This document shows, piece by piece, positions 8,477 through 17,651 of a stretch of 64,000 nucleotides of DNA (the first letter of the stretch is position 1; every line of letters starts with the position of its first letter). Location: assembly GCF_002216065.1 (NCBI RefSeq), contig NZ_CP022282.1, positions 434,001 to 498,000 on the forward strand, read 5' to 3'. A program made the translations under genes and the position numbers. The notes beneath the pieces were generated by a model. It did not search any database. It was given only the letters and a program-made list of their open reading frames with translations, and was not told where the DNA came from. The DNA comes from Chryseobacterium sp. T16E-39 (GTDB taxonomy: Bacteria; Bacteroidota; Bacteroidia; Flavobacteriales; Weeksellaceae).

Positions 8477-10038
8477 CGCAACAAAGTCTCTGGCAATTTA
8501 TTGCCGAACAACAAGATAAACTCCTGATTCAAGTTGTACAACATCTTGGATTAACTTTTGTATCGTTACTTTTAGCCATCATCGTGGGTGTTCCTCTGGG
8601 AATATTAATAGCCAGGAAGAGATTATTTGCTAATCCTGTTCTAGGAACTGCAGGAATTTTACAAACAGTTCCTAGTATTGCTCTGCTGGGATTTATGATT
8701 CCTGCCTTTGGCATTGGGGCAACTCCGGCGATTGTAGCATTATTAATCTATGCCCTTTTACCCATTATCAGGAATACCTATACAGGAATTACAGGAGTAG
8801 ATCCGGCTGTTGTTGAGGCTGCAAAAGCAATGGGAATGAACAGGAAGCAATTGCTTTTCAAAGTAGAGCTTCCATTGGCAATGCCGGTCATCATTGCGGG
8901 GATCCGAACCGCAGCTGTAATCAATGTAGGAGTAGCCACATTGGCTTCTTTTGTTGCAGCGGGTGGGCTTGGAGAATTTATATTCGGCGGGATTTCACTT
9001 AATAATACGAATATGATCCTTGCTGGTGCTATTCCAGCGGCATTACTTGCCATTATATTGGATCAGTTGATTGCTATTTTACAAAGAGCAGGATATCGGA
9101 GGTTTCGCCAGGTTTTATTTGTAGTTCCTGTAATATTGGTGATTGTGGGTGGTTTATACCTGTTAACTTCACATTCCGGGAATAAACTTAAAGCGGGATT
9201 TACGCCGGAATTTATGGGACGGCAGGATGGTGATATCGGATTACGGGCGGTTTATGGATTGAATGCACAACCCACCATTGTAAGTGATGCCATTATGTAC
9301 AAAGCAGCTTATGATAAAGAACTGGACATCATAAGTGGTTATTCTACCGATGGGAGGATCAAAGCGTATGATCTGTATGTATTGGATGATGATAAAAAAA
9401 TATTTCCGCCATATTTTGCAGCACCGATCATCAAGACAAAAACATTACAAAAGTTTCCGGAGCTGAAAAAAACATTAAATTTACTCGCTGGAAAGTTTAC
9501 TGATTCCATCATGACGGATCTCAATTACCGCTCTGATTATCTTCATCAGACTCCGGAAAAGATTGCGAAAGACTTTTTAAAACAAAATGGATTATTAAAA
9601 ACTCAGAGAAAGGGAAGTGCGGGAACCGTACGGATTGGATCCAAGATTTTTGGCGAACAATATATCCTTACCGAAATGTATAAAATGCTTATTGAAGGCT
9701 ATACCGATTATAAAGTAGAAACCAAAACAGGGTTAGGGGGAACTAAAATTTGTTTTGATGCCTTAGTGAACGATGCCATCGATTTCTATCCCGAATATAC
9801 AGGAACGGGGCTTTTGGTTCTTTTAAAACCAACTGAATCAACCATTAAAGAGGTAAGCCAAAGTGCTGAAAAAACATATAAATATGTCAATACAGAATTT
9901 AAAAACCAATATGGGATAGAATGGCTGGAGCCTTTAGGGTTTAATAATTCTTATGCATTAATGATGCGAAGAACACATTCTCAACAATTAAAAATAAAGA
10001 GCATTTCAGATCTTAAAAACTATTTAGATACTCCTTAA
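8473..10038 (+). CDS. egtUBC: Fused ABC permease/substrate-binding protein, EgtUBC/OpuCBC type
   Basis: 521 residues. Residues 1-210 are an inner-membrane permease with the ProW-type motif EAAKAMGMNRKQLLFKVELP. After a further membrane helix near 215-235, about 240-521 form a periplasmic glycine-betaine-type (OpuAC) binding domain (VRIGSKIFGEQYILTEMYKM; DFYPEYTGTGL). Permease-binding protein fusions of this kind are the EgtUBC/OpuC type. The start overlaps the ATPase stop (ATGA at 8473-8476), so translation is coupled. Operon context favours ergothioneine as ligand; sequence alone cannot exclude choline or betaine. Confidence 0.86.
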   Translation: MTQQSLWQFIAEQQDKLLIQVVQHLGLTFVSLLLAIIVGVPLGILIARKRLFANPVLGTAGILQTVPSIALLGFMIPAFGIGATPAIVALLIYALLPIIRNTYTGITGVDPAVVEAAKAMGMNRKQLLFKVELPLAMPVIIAGIRTAAVINVGVATLASFVAAGGLGEFIFGGISLNNTNMILAGAIPAALLAIILDQLIAILQRAGYRRFRQVLFVVPVILVIVGGLYLLTSHSGNKLKAGFTPEFMGRQDGDIGLRAVYGLNAQPTIVSDAIMYKAAYDKELDIISGYSTDGRIKAYDLYVLDDDKKIFPPYFAAPIIKTKTLQKFPELKKTLNLLAGKFTDSIMTDLNYRSDYLHQTPEKIAKDFLKQNGLLKTQRKGSAGTVRIGSKIFGEQYILTEMYKMLIEGYTDYKVETKTGLGGTKICFDALVNDAIDFYPEYTGTGLLVLLKPTESTIKEVSQSAEKTYKYVNTEFKNQYGIEWLEPLGFNNSYALMMRRTHSQQLKIKSISDLKNYLDTP

Positions 10039-10042
10039 TTCA

Positions 10043-11206
10043 ATGAACTATAATTTTGACGAAATAATACCAAGACGCGGAACCAATTCTATCAAATGGG
10101 ACTCCGTTGCAGATGATAATGTATTACCAATGTGGGTGGCTGATATGGATTTTAAAACTCTACCTGAAATCGTGGAAGCACTCTCGAAGAAAGCGGAACA
10201 GGGGATATTTGGATACAGCTTTACTCCACAAGCGTTGTATGATGCAATTATCAATTGGTGGGAAGTGAGCCATCAGGTCAGACTTCAAAAAGATTGGTTG
10301 TTGCCTGTTCCCGGTATGATTCCGGCTCTTTCTGCAATTGTAAGAGCCTATCTCAAACCTGGTGATAATATTATCGTACAATCCCCTGTATACAATCATT
10401 TCTTTACACTTATCGAAAACTGCGGATGCAACGCGATCGAAAACCATTTGATTTATGAAAACGGAAACTATCAAATAGATTTTGCAGATCTGGAACTAAA
10501 AGCTTCTGATCCACAAACCAAAATGCTATTATTCTGTAGTCCCCATAATCCTGTAGGTAGAGTTTGGAAACGGGATGAACTTGAAAAGATAGCTTCCATA
10601 TGCTCAAAACATAATGTAATGGTTGTTTCAGATGAAATCCATGCTGATCTTGTTTATAAAGGACACCAACATATTCCATTTGTTTCCGTTGCTGAAAACT
10701 ATGATCTGATTTCTGTTACGTGCGGTTCTCCGTGTAAAACATTTAATTTATCCAGTCTGCCGGTATCATACGTTATTACTAAAGATCAGGAAATTAAAAA
10801 GGCGATTGCAAAAATATTGTCCATACAGGAGACTTACAGTATTAATCCATTTGCGGCTGAAGCTTTAATTGCTGCCTATACTCATGGCAGGAATTGGATG
10901 GAAGCATTGAAAGAATATGTATACAGTAATTATCTATTTCTAAATGACTTCTGTAAAAACAATTTACCGGATATATCGGTTAGTCCATTACAGGCAACCT
11001 ATCTTGTTTGGATGGATTGTCGTGCTTTAGGGAAGGGATCTGATGAACTTTCCAAGATGTTATTTAAAGACGAAAAGCTGTGGCTGAATTCAGGTACGAT
11101 GTATGGAAGCTCTGGTGAAGGCTTTTTGCGTATGAACATCGCGTGTCCCAAAGCGATTTTGGAAGAAGGATTGAAACGATTGGAAAAATATATCAATAAG
11201 AAATAA
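10043..11206 (+). CDS. MalY/PatB-family PLP C-S lyase, probable EgtE role
   Basis: 387 residues of fold-type I PLP enzyme in the cystathionine beta-lyase (MalY/PatB) group: WVADMDF near the N-terminus, the CSPHNPVGRVW loop, VSDEIHADL and PLP lysine K232 in SPCKTFNLSSLP. It begins 4 nt after the transporter gene and closes the operon. Ergothioneine synthesis needs a PLP C-S lyase (EgtE) to cleave the sulfoxide made by EgtB, and this gene is the obvious candidate. Ordinary cystathionine beta-lyase activity, or breakdown of imported thiol compounds, remains possible. A strong terminator follows. Confidence 0.85.
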   Translation: MNYNFDEIIPRRGTNSIKWDSVADDNVLPMWVADMDFKTLPEIVEALSKKAEQGIFGYSFTPQALYDAIINWWEVSHQVRLQKDWLLPVPGMIPALSAIVRAYLKPGDNIIVQSPVYNHFFTLIENCGCNAIENHLIYENGNYQIDFADLELKASDPQTKMLLFCSPHNPVGRVWKRDELEKIASICSKHNVMVVSDEIHADLVYKGHQHIPFVSVAENYDLISVTCGSPCKTFNLSSLPVSYVITKDQEIKKAIAKILSIQETYSINPFAAEALIAAYTHGRNWMEALKEYVYSNYLFLNDFCKNNLPDISVSPLQATYLVWMDCRALGKGSDELSKMLFKDEKLWLNSGTMYGSSGEGFLRMNIACPKAILEEGLKRLEKYINKK

Positions 11207-11225
11207 TATTGGTCTGCTATTTTAT

Positions 11226-11258
11226 AAAACCTTCCGGAATTACCGGAAGGTTTTTTTT
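11226..11258 (+). terminator. Terminator of the ergothioneine operon
   Basis: A stem of about 12 bp (AAAACCTTCCGG / CCGGAAGGTTTT) with a 5-nt loop and a run of eight T. It ends just before the minus-strand gene at 11262, so the A-rich 5' side can also serve that gene's transcript. Confidence 0.9.
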
Positions 11259-11261
11259 CTT

Positions 11262-11507
11262 TTATAGATTTCTATTGGCTTTCTCCTTTTTTAATTGATT
11301 CCACTTATTAATATTTATAATTAAAATAGGAAGGAGGGCAATAGGGATTACATTCGAGGCATTAAATCCGTTTTTGAGTGTTAAAAGCATATTGGCTAAG
11401 AATAGAATGGGGATCGCAACCATTAGCATAACACTTATGGCTTTCATTTTCTTTTCATTGCTGATGATTTCTTCGTCAGTATATTCGGTTATAGGTTTAT
11501 TTTTCAT
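11262..11507 (-). CDS. Small two-helix membrane protein, unknown
   Basis: 81 residues from ATG 11505-11507. A longer frame reaching 11558 would overlap the upstream gene, and the internal start lies 1 nt past that gene's stop, so I chose it. Two hydrophobic segments (ISVMLMVAIPILFLANML and NVIPIALLPILIININKW) flank a short loop, with a charged N-terminus and a KKEKANRN tail. I recognise no family. Probably co-translated with the 198-residue membrane protein upstream. Confidence 0.6.
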   Translation of the reverse strand: MKNKPITEYTDEEIISNEKKMKAISVMLMVAIPILFLANMLLTLKNGFNASNVIPIALLPILIININKWNQLKKEKANRNL

Positions 11508-11508
11508 T

Positions 11509-12105
11509 TTATTTTTTGTTAATGACTTCAAGGGTATTAATTTTTCCAACCGGAGCAATCCTGATATTTTTATCTCCTTTGGTTACATAAAAATAATAAG
11601 TACTGTTAATATCAATCATATAAATATCTGTGGGTTCACCAGATTCGGAAGTGAGGGTATAATTGTACTTAAGGGTTTGGGTATCTATTCTTTTTTTGAT
11701 AATACTGCCTTGCCCTATTCCTAAGCCTACAAATAAGGCGAGGAGTTCAATGGCTACGAGTATCGTAAAAATTGGAATCATGGTTTTTCGCAGTTCTTTT
11801 TTATCACTTTCAGTATTTATTCTATAGCTTCCTAATAATTTTTTGCTCCAGTTTTTATCCCTGTTTCTGATGAGAATGACTTGAAATAAAAAGAAAAAAA
11901 GAACAACAGAAATGATTACAATAATCAAAATCGGACTTGAAGCCATATCAGCAATCGGACTGATCAGGATATCTGTTATAGAGGAGTATTTTAAAATATT
12001 GACTCCCAATTGATAAAAAAGTATACTTTCCTTTAAAAGTCCAAGAATGATAAGATATAAATAGCCTAATGGTAATAATCCTTGAATTTTTTCTAAATAT
12101 TTCAT
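11509..12105 (-). CDS. Multi-pass membrane protein, unknown
   Basis: 198 residues with three or four hydrophobic segments (LPLGYLYLIILGLL, SPILIIVIISVVLFFFLFQV, IPIFTILVAIELLALFVGLG) and a soluble, beta-rich C-terminal portion (about 135-198; ESGEPTDIYMIDINSTYYFY). I recognise no family. Directly followed on the same strand by another small membrane protein, suggesting a two-gene unit. Confidence 0.6.
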   Translation of the reverse strand: MKYLEKIQGLLPLGYLYLIILGLLKESILFYQLGVNILKYSSITDILISPIADMASSPILIIVIISVVLFFFLFQVILIRNRDKNWSKKLLGSYRINTESDKKELRKTMIPIFTILVAIELLALFVGLGIGQGSIIKKRIDTQTLKYNYTLTSESGEPTDIYMIDINSTYYFYVTKGDKNIRIAPVGKINTLEVINKK

Positions 12106-12205
12106 GAAACTAAGATATTATTTTATTTCAAACTTTTAATCATTTGCATGATTTGTTGTCTTTATCATAAAATAATTTGTTTCTAGCTATTGATGACTGC
12201 ATACT

Positions 12206-12892
12206 TTATAGATTATGATTGATAAAGTTAGCCAGCATCTGGGTATTATTTCCATAATGATGGTTTCCCGGAATATGTTTCATTCGGTAATTACCTCCCA
12301 GGGTTATTTGTTTATAAGGAAAATGGAGAAATTCAAAGTCACTTAAAATAAGCATAACAGGAACTGATCCCATTTCATTGATCTCAGGAATAACCTGTAA
12401 ACTGCCTTTGGGTTCAACGCCAAAGTATTCATCAAGATGGATTTGAAAATCATTGCTTTTTGAAGGCCCCATAATGAATACTTTTTGAATTTTACTTTTC
12501 AGATCCGGTGTAAAACGATTATAAACAAATGGTGTAACATCAGCTCCAAATGAATATCCTAACAAAATAACCTGTTGATTCTTTCTGCCCTGCAACTGCT
12601 CGTTGATGTAATTCTCAATATCCTGGGAAGTTTGCTCCGGCGTTTTTTTATTCCAGAAATAAGCTTTCGTATCCAATGCAAATACATCGTATCCTAAGGT
12701 GTGGAGATCAGTACCCAGGCCTTTGGTAAACGTATTAAAACCAGCATCTCCACTTATGTAAAAGATGATTGGCTTATTGGTACCTGAATTCCATTCTGTT
12801 ATTTTAAAATCTTCATCCTTTTGACAACCGGAAAGCAGTACCAATGCAGATAAAGAAATAATTCGTAGAAATTTACTTAGTTTATTCTTCAT
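12206..12892 (-). CDS. VirJ/AcvB-type lipoprotein hydrolase
   Basis: 228 residues. A lipoprotein signal (SALVLLSGC, cysteine about residue 23) precedes an alpha/beta-hydrolase fold: FYISGDAGF near the start, nucleophile elbow GYSFGAD, an aspartate in LILSDFEF and a late histidine in IPGNHHYGNN. This matches the VirJ domain. In Agrobacterium and Rhizobium, AcvB/AtvA is a periplasmic hydrolase of lysyl-phosphatidylglycerol encoded beside the synthase lpiA (mprF family). Here the gene overlaps mprF by 11 nt on the same strand, so the same synthesis/hydrolysis pairing is likely. Substrate identity in a Bacteroidota membrane is inferred, not shown. Confidence 0.82.
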   Translation of the reverse strand: MKNKLSKFLRIISLSALVLLSGCQKDEDFKITEWNSGTNKPIIFYISGDAGFNTFTKGLGTDLHTLGYDVFALDTKAYFWNKKTPEQTSQDIENYINEQLQGRKNQQVILLGYSFGADVTPFVYNRFTPDLKSKIQKVFIMGPSKSNDFQIHLDEYFGVEPKGSLQVIPEINEMGSVPVMLILSDFEFLHFPYKQITLGGNYRMKHIPGNHHYGNNTQMLANFINHNL

Positions 12893-15473
12893 TTTTCTGT
12901 GGTTTCATAACCTTGTTTAATGCGGTAGGAATCTGTAGCAATTCAAAATCATTGTTATATACCAGGTATTTGTTTTCCCAGATGTCAGCATATTTTTCCT
13001 TGAAGTTTCTTAGTGTCTGATAATGTTTAAAACTTCCTACTCTTTGATATGCAAATTTCATAATTTCCTCAGCGGTATTGTTGGGCTGTTCGATCCCTGC
13101 CATCGGGGTCATTCCCATATTTACATATTTAAGGTTCTTGCTTTTGGCATATTCTACCAGTTTCACGATCAATACGTCTACGCTGCCATTGGGGGCATTT
13201 TCAGTTTTTCTGATCATATCATAACTGCATTCATCCGGAGCACAATAGGGGATAATATTAAGGAATGCAACACATAGACCATCTGCATCAAAAATGGTAA
13301 TAAGATCCTGATCTCTCACCACCTCACGGTCAAACATACCTTCCGCAAATACAATCTCCTTTTTATCAAACTCTCTAAGCCATTCATCGGAGACGCTTTG
13401 GATATGATCAATAATGTCATTGTTTTGGGGTGCATATAGTATAGTTGTAGTATAGCCAGATTTCTCAACGGCATTGATCCCGTTTCTAATAGTTTTCTTA
13501 TCCTTTCCGGTAAGACTAAAGTTTTCGGCATCTAAAATTGCATCCTGTCCGATGAATAATTTTTGTTTTTTTAAAGGATTGAAATATGGGATTCCACTTT
13601 CGCTGACCCTGTAATAACAGGTCTTTAAACTATTTTTCTTGCAATATTGGTCGAACTCTTTAATCAGATCTGTTTTATGCTGCTCAGCACATACCGGCTC
13701 TTCCAAAACTACTGCAAAACCATTTGCCGCTCGGAATGAAACAAGGCCATTGATTTCTTCTGAAAAGTAAAACTGCTTTTCCTTTGTCAGTTTAAAATAA
13801 TCCAGTGAAGAGGCCCCGTATTGCTCTACCAGATGTTCGGCTGCAATATGGTTTTCTTTCTGATCTTTTTTTACCCAGGAGTGGGTTCTATAAAATGATA
13901 AGATAAGAACCAGCCAGGAAATGACCCCCAGAATATAATTCAGATTCTGAAAATCCCGTGCAAATCCCGTAAGGGGAGTCAGCCCTGAATCTTTAAATAA
14001 GAGGAAAGTATGTAAAGTGTAATAAAGAGCTTCCTCTTTCGTAAAATCGATACCAAAATGAGATTTACTGATGAAATAAAAACTGAAATAATTGAAGACT
14101 AAAATAATTGTGAAAATCCCCAAAAACCAACTGAAACCTCTTTGTAAAGAAACAATTTTGGTGGTAAAGCTATATTCTTTCCGGCTATACCATAGCAGCC
14201 CTAAAGTAAACGAGGCAAACAATGCTTCTTCATAATCCAACGCTTTTAATAAATTGAAAATAATCGAAAAGATGGTAAGGGTCAACGCAAAATACCATGC
14301 TCTTTTATATCCTCTGAAAAGATTGGCAGAAGTGACTAAAAGTAATACCCCCGAAATAAGCGTGATCATCTTTGAAATATGGATCAGTTCCCACGGTAAA
14401 TAATTCTTCAGAATATGCAGACGGTCCGTTAGTGCAGGAGTAATTACGGAAAGGATATTGATGATACCTAGTAAAAATATCATCACTACCGGCGAAATCC
14501 GGGCAAACAGTTTTCGACCACTCCAGAGGTACGCTGCTATTCCTAAAAGTAAGGGGATCCAGAATTCGAAAAAACGGTATAGCAGGGTAATGCCTAAACT
14601 ATCAGCATGTTTATATCCAAAATTAGCAAGAATGTAAGTGAGAGAGAATTCTACCGCTCCAAGGCCCCGCAGAAAAGGGGAGACGATCATTAATAAAATA
14701 GAAACCACATACGATATGGCTGCCGCTGAAAATGAAGCAGGAACTCCAAATGCATACATCGCAATCAAAAGGTGGAAGACCCCGCAAAACTCTATGACAA
14801 CAGAAACTAAAACGGTAATCCAAAAGTATCTTTTATCTATTTCATTGCTGAATATTTCATCTATTGAGCTAATGAATTTTGGAAATTTTTTATCAAGGAA
14901 TTGGTAAAAGGAATTTTTCTTTCGAAAAGAGATAAAAAGAAGATAACTGCCCAAAAGTATGGCAGCAAGGACTACTATTCCTACCCAGCTATCATTGAAA
15001 TTTTTGTTGATGAAAACTGCGTAGGCAATCAGAGGAATCCCGACAATCATTACCGTCAGTAAACCAACAAATCCATAAATGGCACTTGCCTGGTGGATCT
15101 TTGATGATTTATAACCTTTGGTTCTGATATTCCGGGGAAGGTAAGCCAGAGAACTTACACCACCGGCGGGAAGAAAGATGCTTAAAAAATTCCGTTTTAA
15201 AAATAAACTGGTAGCATCAGATAGGCTGACGTTCAATTGAGTAGCACGAAAGCTTGTAACGTACATTAGACCCTGGAGAAGTACATAAACAAAAGTCAGT
15301 AATACCCCAACTAAGACCCATTCCAGTTTTGAATTTTGAAGTTCAGGACCAATAGTTGCCAGTTCATGTCTTTCGCTTCTGAAAAAAACGAAAGCCAGTA
15401 ACAAAATAATAACTGCTACAACTTCCTTCCAGCGAACCAGTTTGAAAACTTTTGAAAATTTTACATTTTTCAT
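12882..15473 (-). CDS. mprF: Aminoacyl-lipid synthase/flippase MprF
   Basis: 863 residues, typical length. About 12-14 membrane segments fill residues 15-540: an N-terminal LPG_synthase_TM flippase region, with FLSIFLPAGGVSSLAYLPRN characteristic, then further helices. The cytosolic C-terminal domain (about 545-850) is the GNAT-like DUF2156 aminoacyl transferase (SGIPYFNPL, VNMGMTPMAGIE). MprF transfers Lys or Ala from aminoacyl-tRNA to a polar lipid and flips it, lowering surface charge and giving resistance to cationic peptides. The downstream hydrolase overlaps it. Since phosphatidylglycerol is usually minor in this phylum, the acceptor lipid is open. Confidence 0.9.
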   Translation of the reverse strand: MKNVKFSKVFKLVRWKEVVAVIILLLAFVFFRSERHELATIGPELQNSKLEWVLVGVLLTFVYVLLQGLMYVTSFRATQLNVSLSDATSLFLKRNFLSIFLPAGGVSSLAYLPRNIRTKGYKSSKIHQASAIYGFVGLLTVMIVGIPLIAYAVFINKNFNDSWVGIVVLAAILLGSYLLFISFRKKNSFYQFLDKKFPKFISSIDEIFSNEIDKRYFWITVLVSVVIEFCGVFHLLIAMYAFGVPASFSAAAISYVVSILLMIVSPFLRGLGAVEFSLTYILANFGYKHADSLGITLLYRFFEFWIPLLLGIAAYLWSGRKLFARISPVVMIFLLGIINILSVITPALTDRLHILKNYLPWELIHISKMITLISGVLLLVTSANLFRGYKRAWYFALTLTIFSIIFNLLKALDYEEALFASFTLGLLWYSRKEYSFTTKIVSLQRGFSWFLGIFTIILVFNYFSFYFISKSHFGIDFTKEEALYYTLHTFLLFKDSGLTPLTGFARDFQNLNYILGVISWLVLILSFYRTHSWVKKDQKENHIAAEHLVEQYGASSLDYFKLTKEKQFYFSEEINGLVSFRAANGFAVVLEEPVCAEQHKTDLIKEFDQYCKKNSLKTCYYRVSESGIPYFNPLKKQKLFIGQDAILDAENFSLTGKDKKTIRNGINAVEKSGYTTTILYAPQNNDIIDHIQSVSDEWLREFDKKEIVFAEGMFDREVVRDQDLITIFDADGLCVAFLNIIPYCAPDECSYDMIRKTENAPNGSVDVLIVKLVEYAKSKNLKYVNMGMTPMAGIEQPNNTAEEIMKFAYQRVGSFKHYQTLRNFKEKYADIWENKYLVYNNDFELLQIPTALNKVMKPQKNEE

Positions 15474-15591
15474 ATTCGTGATCTAGACTCTTTTCAAGTA
15501 CTTTTTGCACCAAAAATGCCTTAAATCAAAAATAAATAAAAAATCCTTTAGCAGTCTATAGATATTTTACTTTCTTCATCGTCAACAAAAC

Positions 15592-15978
15592 TTAGTTTTG
15601 ATAGCACTTTTGACAAATACCACTCACTACAAAATTGTAACTTTTTGCGATAAAATGCTTTGGTAATGTAATTTCCGGAACTACATTTTCTATGCAGGTT
15701 ACCGACATACATTTTTCACAATTAAAGTGAATGTGGTTATGAGAGTGGTCATTTTCTGTACAATGATGGCATTTAGCATAATTGACTACACCATCTACAT
15801 TGACGATCTTGTGAATTTTTCCCTCTTCTTCTAAGCGGTCCAATACACGATAAGTGGTTACACGATTGCACAGATCCCCAACTTTTTCCTGAATGGCAGT
15901 ATGGGATAATGCACTGTCAGAACTATTAATGATATTTAATATTTCTGTTTTGGCCTGGGTGTTTCTAACCTGTTTCAT
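15592..15978 (-). CDS. zur: Fur-family metal regulator, Zur-like
   Basis: 128 residues. An N-terminal winged helix (about 1-75; VTTYRVLDRLEEEGKIHKI) and a metal-binding half with HSHNHIHF, the structural CEKC and the terminal CQKC pair. Fur-family proteins repress with bound metal. It is transcribed away from a merC-like gene and a COG0523 GTPase, both zinc-homeostasis types, and a near-palindromic box (GCAACTTAGTTGC) lies 9 nt before its start, so autoregulated Zur is the best call. Fur or Mur specificity cannot be excluded from sequence alone. Confidence 0.82.
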   Translation of the reverse strand: MKQVRNTQAKTEILNIINSSDSALSHTAIQEKVGDLCNRVTTYRVLDRLEEEGKIHKIVNVDGVVNYAKCHHCTENDHSHNHIHFNCEKCMSVTCIENVVPEITLPKHFIAKSYNFVVSGICQKCYQN

Positions 15979-15985
15979 GATTTTA

Positions 15986-16005
15986 TTGCAACTTAGTTGC
16001 GTTAA
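15986..16005. promoter_or_regulatory. Zur-like box 1
   Basis: TTGCAACTTAGTTGCGTTAA contains the perfect palindrome GCAACTTAGTTGC (15988-16000). It covers the TTG (15997-15999) that serves as -33 element for the rightward promoter and lies directly before the regulator's start. Two related boxes occur at 16025 and 17650. Confidence 0.7.
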
Positions 16006-16019
16006 TTAAATTTAATGTA

Positions 16020-16027
16020 TACCTTTG
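16020..16027 (+). promoter_or_regulatory. Promoter -7 element for the merC-like/GTPase pair
   Basis: TACCTTTG matches the Bacteroidota -7 consensus TAnnTTTG, with TTG at 15997-15999, 20 nt upstream, as -33 element. Zur-like boxes overlap both elements, which fits repression by a zinc-loaded regulator. Confidence 0.7.
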
Positions 16028-16044
16028 CAACAAAGTTACGATAA
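16025..16044. promoter_or_regulatory. Zur-like box 2
   Basis: TTGCAACAAAGTTACGATAA shares the pattern TGCAACnnnGTTnCGnTA with box 1 and with the box before the alkaline phosphatase. It overlaps the end of the -7 element and the expected transcription start. Confidence 0.65.
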
Positions 16045-16069
16045 GTATTTTAAACTCAAATAATCATTT

Positions 16070-16408
16070 ATGAAATCAAAAATCTTAGATGCAGTAGGAA
16101 TTTCAGCAGCGGTTTTATGTTTGATCCACTGTATTGTTTTCCCTTTATTAATCATTATTCCTTTGGGAATTTCTCATAACCCTTATGTCGACCTGGCTTT
16201 CCTGCTAATTGGTACAGTAGTGGTTTACAGACTAACAAAGAGAATTTCGAAATCGTGGTTGAAATGGTTGTTTTGGATCTCAATTCTATTGATCTCCGTC
16301 TCTGTATTCGTTGATCTGATCTTCGAAGTTCACATTCCCCTAATCTATTTTGGAGCTGCAGGATTAATAGCGGGTCATATCATTAATTTTAGACAACATC
16401 AACATTAA
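16070..16408 (+). CDS. MerC-domain membrane protein
   Basis: 112 residues with four membrane helices and the family-typical Cys/His in the first helix region (AAVLCLIHCIVFPLL) and HINFRQHQH at the C-terminus. MerC proteins move metal ions across the inner membrane; chromosomal Bacteroidota copies often sit in Zur-type regulons, so zinc or another divalent metal is more likely than mercury (no other mer gene is present). It is 6 nt upstream of the GTPase gene and shares its Zur-boxed promoter. Confidence 0.8.
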   Translation: MKSKILDAVGISAAVLCLIHCIVFPLLIIIPLGISHNPYVDLAFLLIGTVVVYRLTKRISKSWLKWLFWISILLISVSVFVDLIFEVHIPLIYFGAAGLIAGHIINFRQHQH

Positions 16409-16414
16409 TTTATC

Positions 16415-17617
16415 ATGGATAAAAGACTTCCCGTAACAGTACTTAGCGGATTTCTCGGTGCTGGAAAAACAACACTGCTCAATCATATTTTACATAATAA
16501 AGAAGGTTTGAAAGTAGCAGTGATTGTAAATGATATGAGCGAGATAAATATCGATGCACGCCTGGTGGAAAATCAGAACATGCTGTCGAGAACGGAAGAA
16601 AAACTGGTTGAGATGAGTAATGGCTGCATTTGTTGCACGCTTCGCGAGGACCTGATGGTAGAAGTGGAAAAGCTGGCCCGTGAAAAACGATTTGATTACC
16701 TCTTAATTGAAAGTACAGGCATCAGCGAGCCGGTTCCTGTAGCGCAGACCTTTACGTTTATCGATGAGGAAAGTGGAATAGACCTCTCAGCATTCAGTTA
16801 TATAGATACTATGGTTACCGTAGTGGATTGTTTTAATTTTTTTAAGGATTTTGGTTCCAATGAATTGTTAATGGATCGTGAACTGACCGATATGGAGGGG
16901 GATTTAAGAACGATTGTTAATCTGCTAATCGATCAGGTAGAATTTGCTAATGTTATTATACTCAACAAAACAGATCTTGTCAATGGGGAAACCATTAACT
17001 TTTTAAAGGCAACTATCCGGAAATTGAATCCTGGTGCAAAGCTCATTACTTCTGAATTTGGAAAAGTGGCTCCCAGAGAAATATTGAATACCAAATTATT
17101 TGATTTTGATGAAGCCCAACAGTCTGCGGGATGGCAAAAGGAGCTGGAAGCGGAACACCACACGGCTGAAACAGAAGAATATGGAATCGGATCATTCGTA
17201 TTTAGGAATAAAAAACCCTTTCACCCCATGCGGTTCTGGAGATATATTAACGAACAGTACCCGGAGGGTGCTTTACGAGCAAAAGGTTTATTCTGGCTGG
17301 CTTCCCGTCCTCAGGATGCATTAAATTTTTCACAGGCAGGCGGTTCTTTCCGTTTGGAAAAAGCAGGAGTATGGTGGTCGAGTATGCCGATGAGTAACCG
17401 TGTACAATACGCTTCATTTCTACAAAATCAGGAATATATTGAAGGCAGATGGGATAAAAGTTGGGGAGATAGAATCAATGAATTGGTTTTTATCGGACAG
17501 GATTTGGATCAGGAAAAAATGATGAACGATCTTGAAGACTGTCTTATAACAGGTGAAGAAAAAGAAATGTTTGATGCTTCGGCAATTTTCCAGGATCCTT
17601 TTCCTCAAAATATATGA
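16415..17617 (+). CDS. COG0523 (CobW/ZigA-type) GTPase, zinc chaperone candidate
   Basis: 400 residues. P-loop GFLGAGKTT (12-20), the signature metal motif GCICC (70-74), a NKTDL guanine-specificity motif and a C-terminal CobW_C domain (RAKGLFWLA). COG0523 GTPases deliver zinc or other metals to client enzymes, and the Zur-linked ones act in zinc starvation. The gene follows a MerC-like transporter under a promoter flanked by two Zur-like boxes and precedes an alkaline phosphatase with a third. The client metalloenzyme is not known. Confidence 0.88.
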   Translation: MDKRLPVTVLSGFLGAGKTTLLNHILHNKEGLKVAVIVNDMSEINIDARLVENQNMLSRTEEKLVEMSNGCICCTLREDLMVEVEKLAREKRFDYLLIESTGISEPVPVAQTFTFIDEESGIDLSAFSYIDTMVTVVDCFNFFKDFGSNELLMDRELTDMEGDLRTIVNLLIDQVEFANVIILNKTDLVNGETINFLKATIRKLNPGAKLITSEFGKVAPREILNTKLFDFDEAQQSAGWQKELEAEHHTAETEEYGIGSFVFRNKKPFHPMRFWRYINEQYPEGALRAKGLFWLASRPQDALNFSQAGGSFRLEKAGVWWSSMPMSNRVQYASFLQNQEYIEGRWDKSWGDRINELVFIGQDLDQEKMMNDLEDCLITGEEKEMFDASAIFQDPFPQNI

Positions 17618-17651
17618 TCAAATCATTAAAATTAAATTCATAAATATTTAA

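Noticed and set aside
14638..14907. Plus-strand open frame inside mprF
   Set aside because: Entirely antisense to mprF with no start context or family similarity; a shadow of the coding strand.
16070..16408. Mercury-resistance operon
   Set aside because: Only the MerC-like gene is present; no merA, merR, merT or merP. The Zur-type context fits zinc better.
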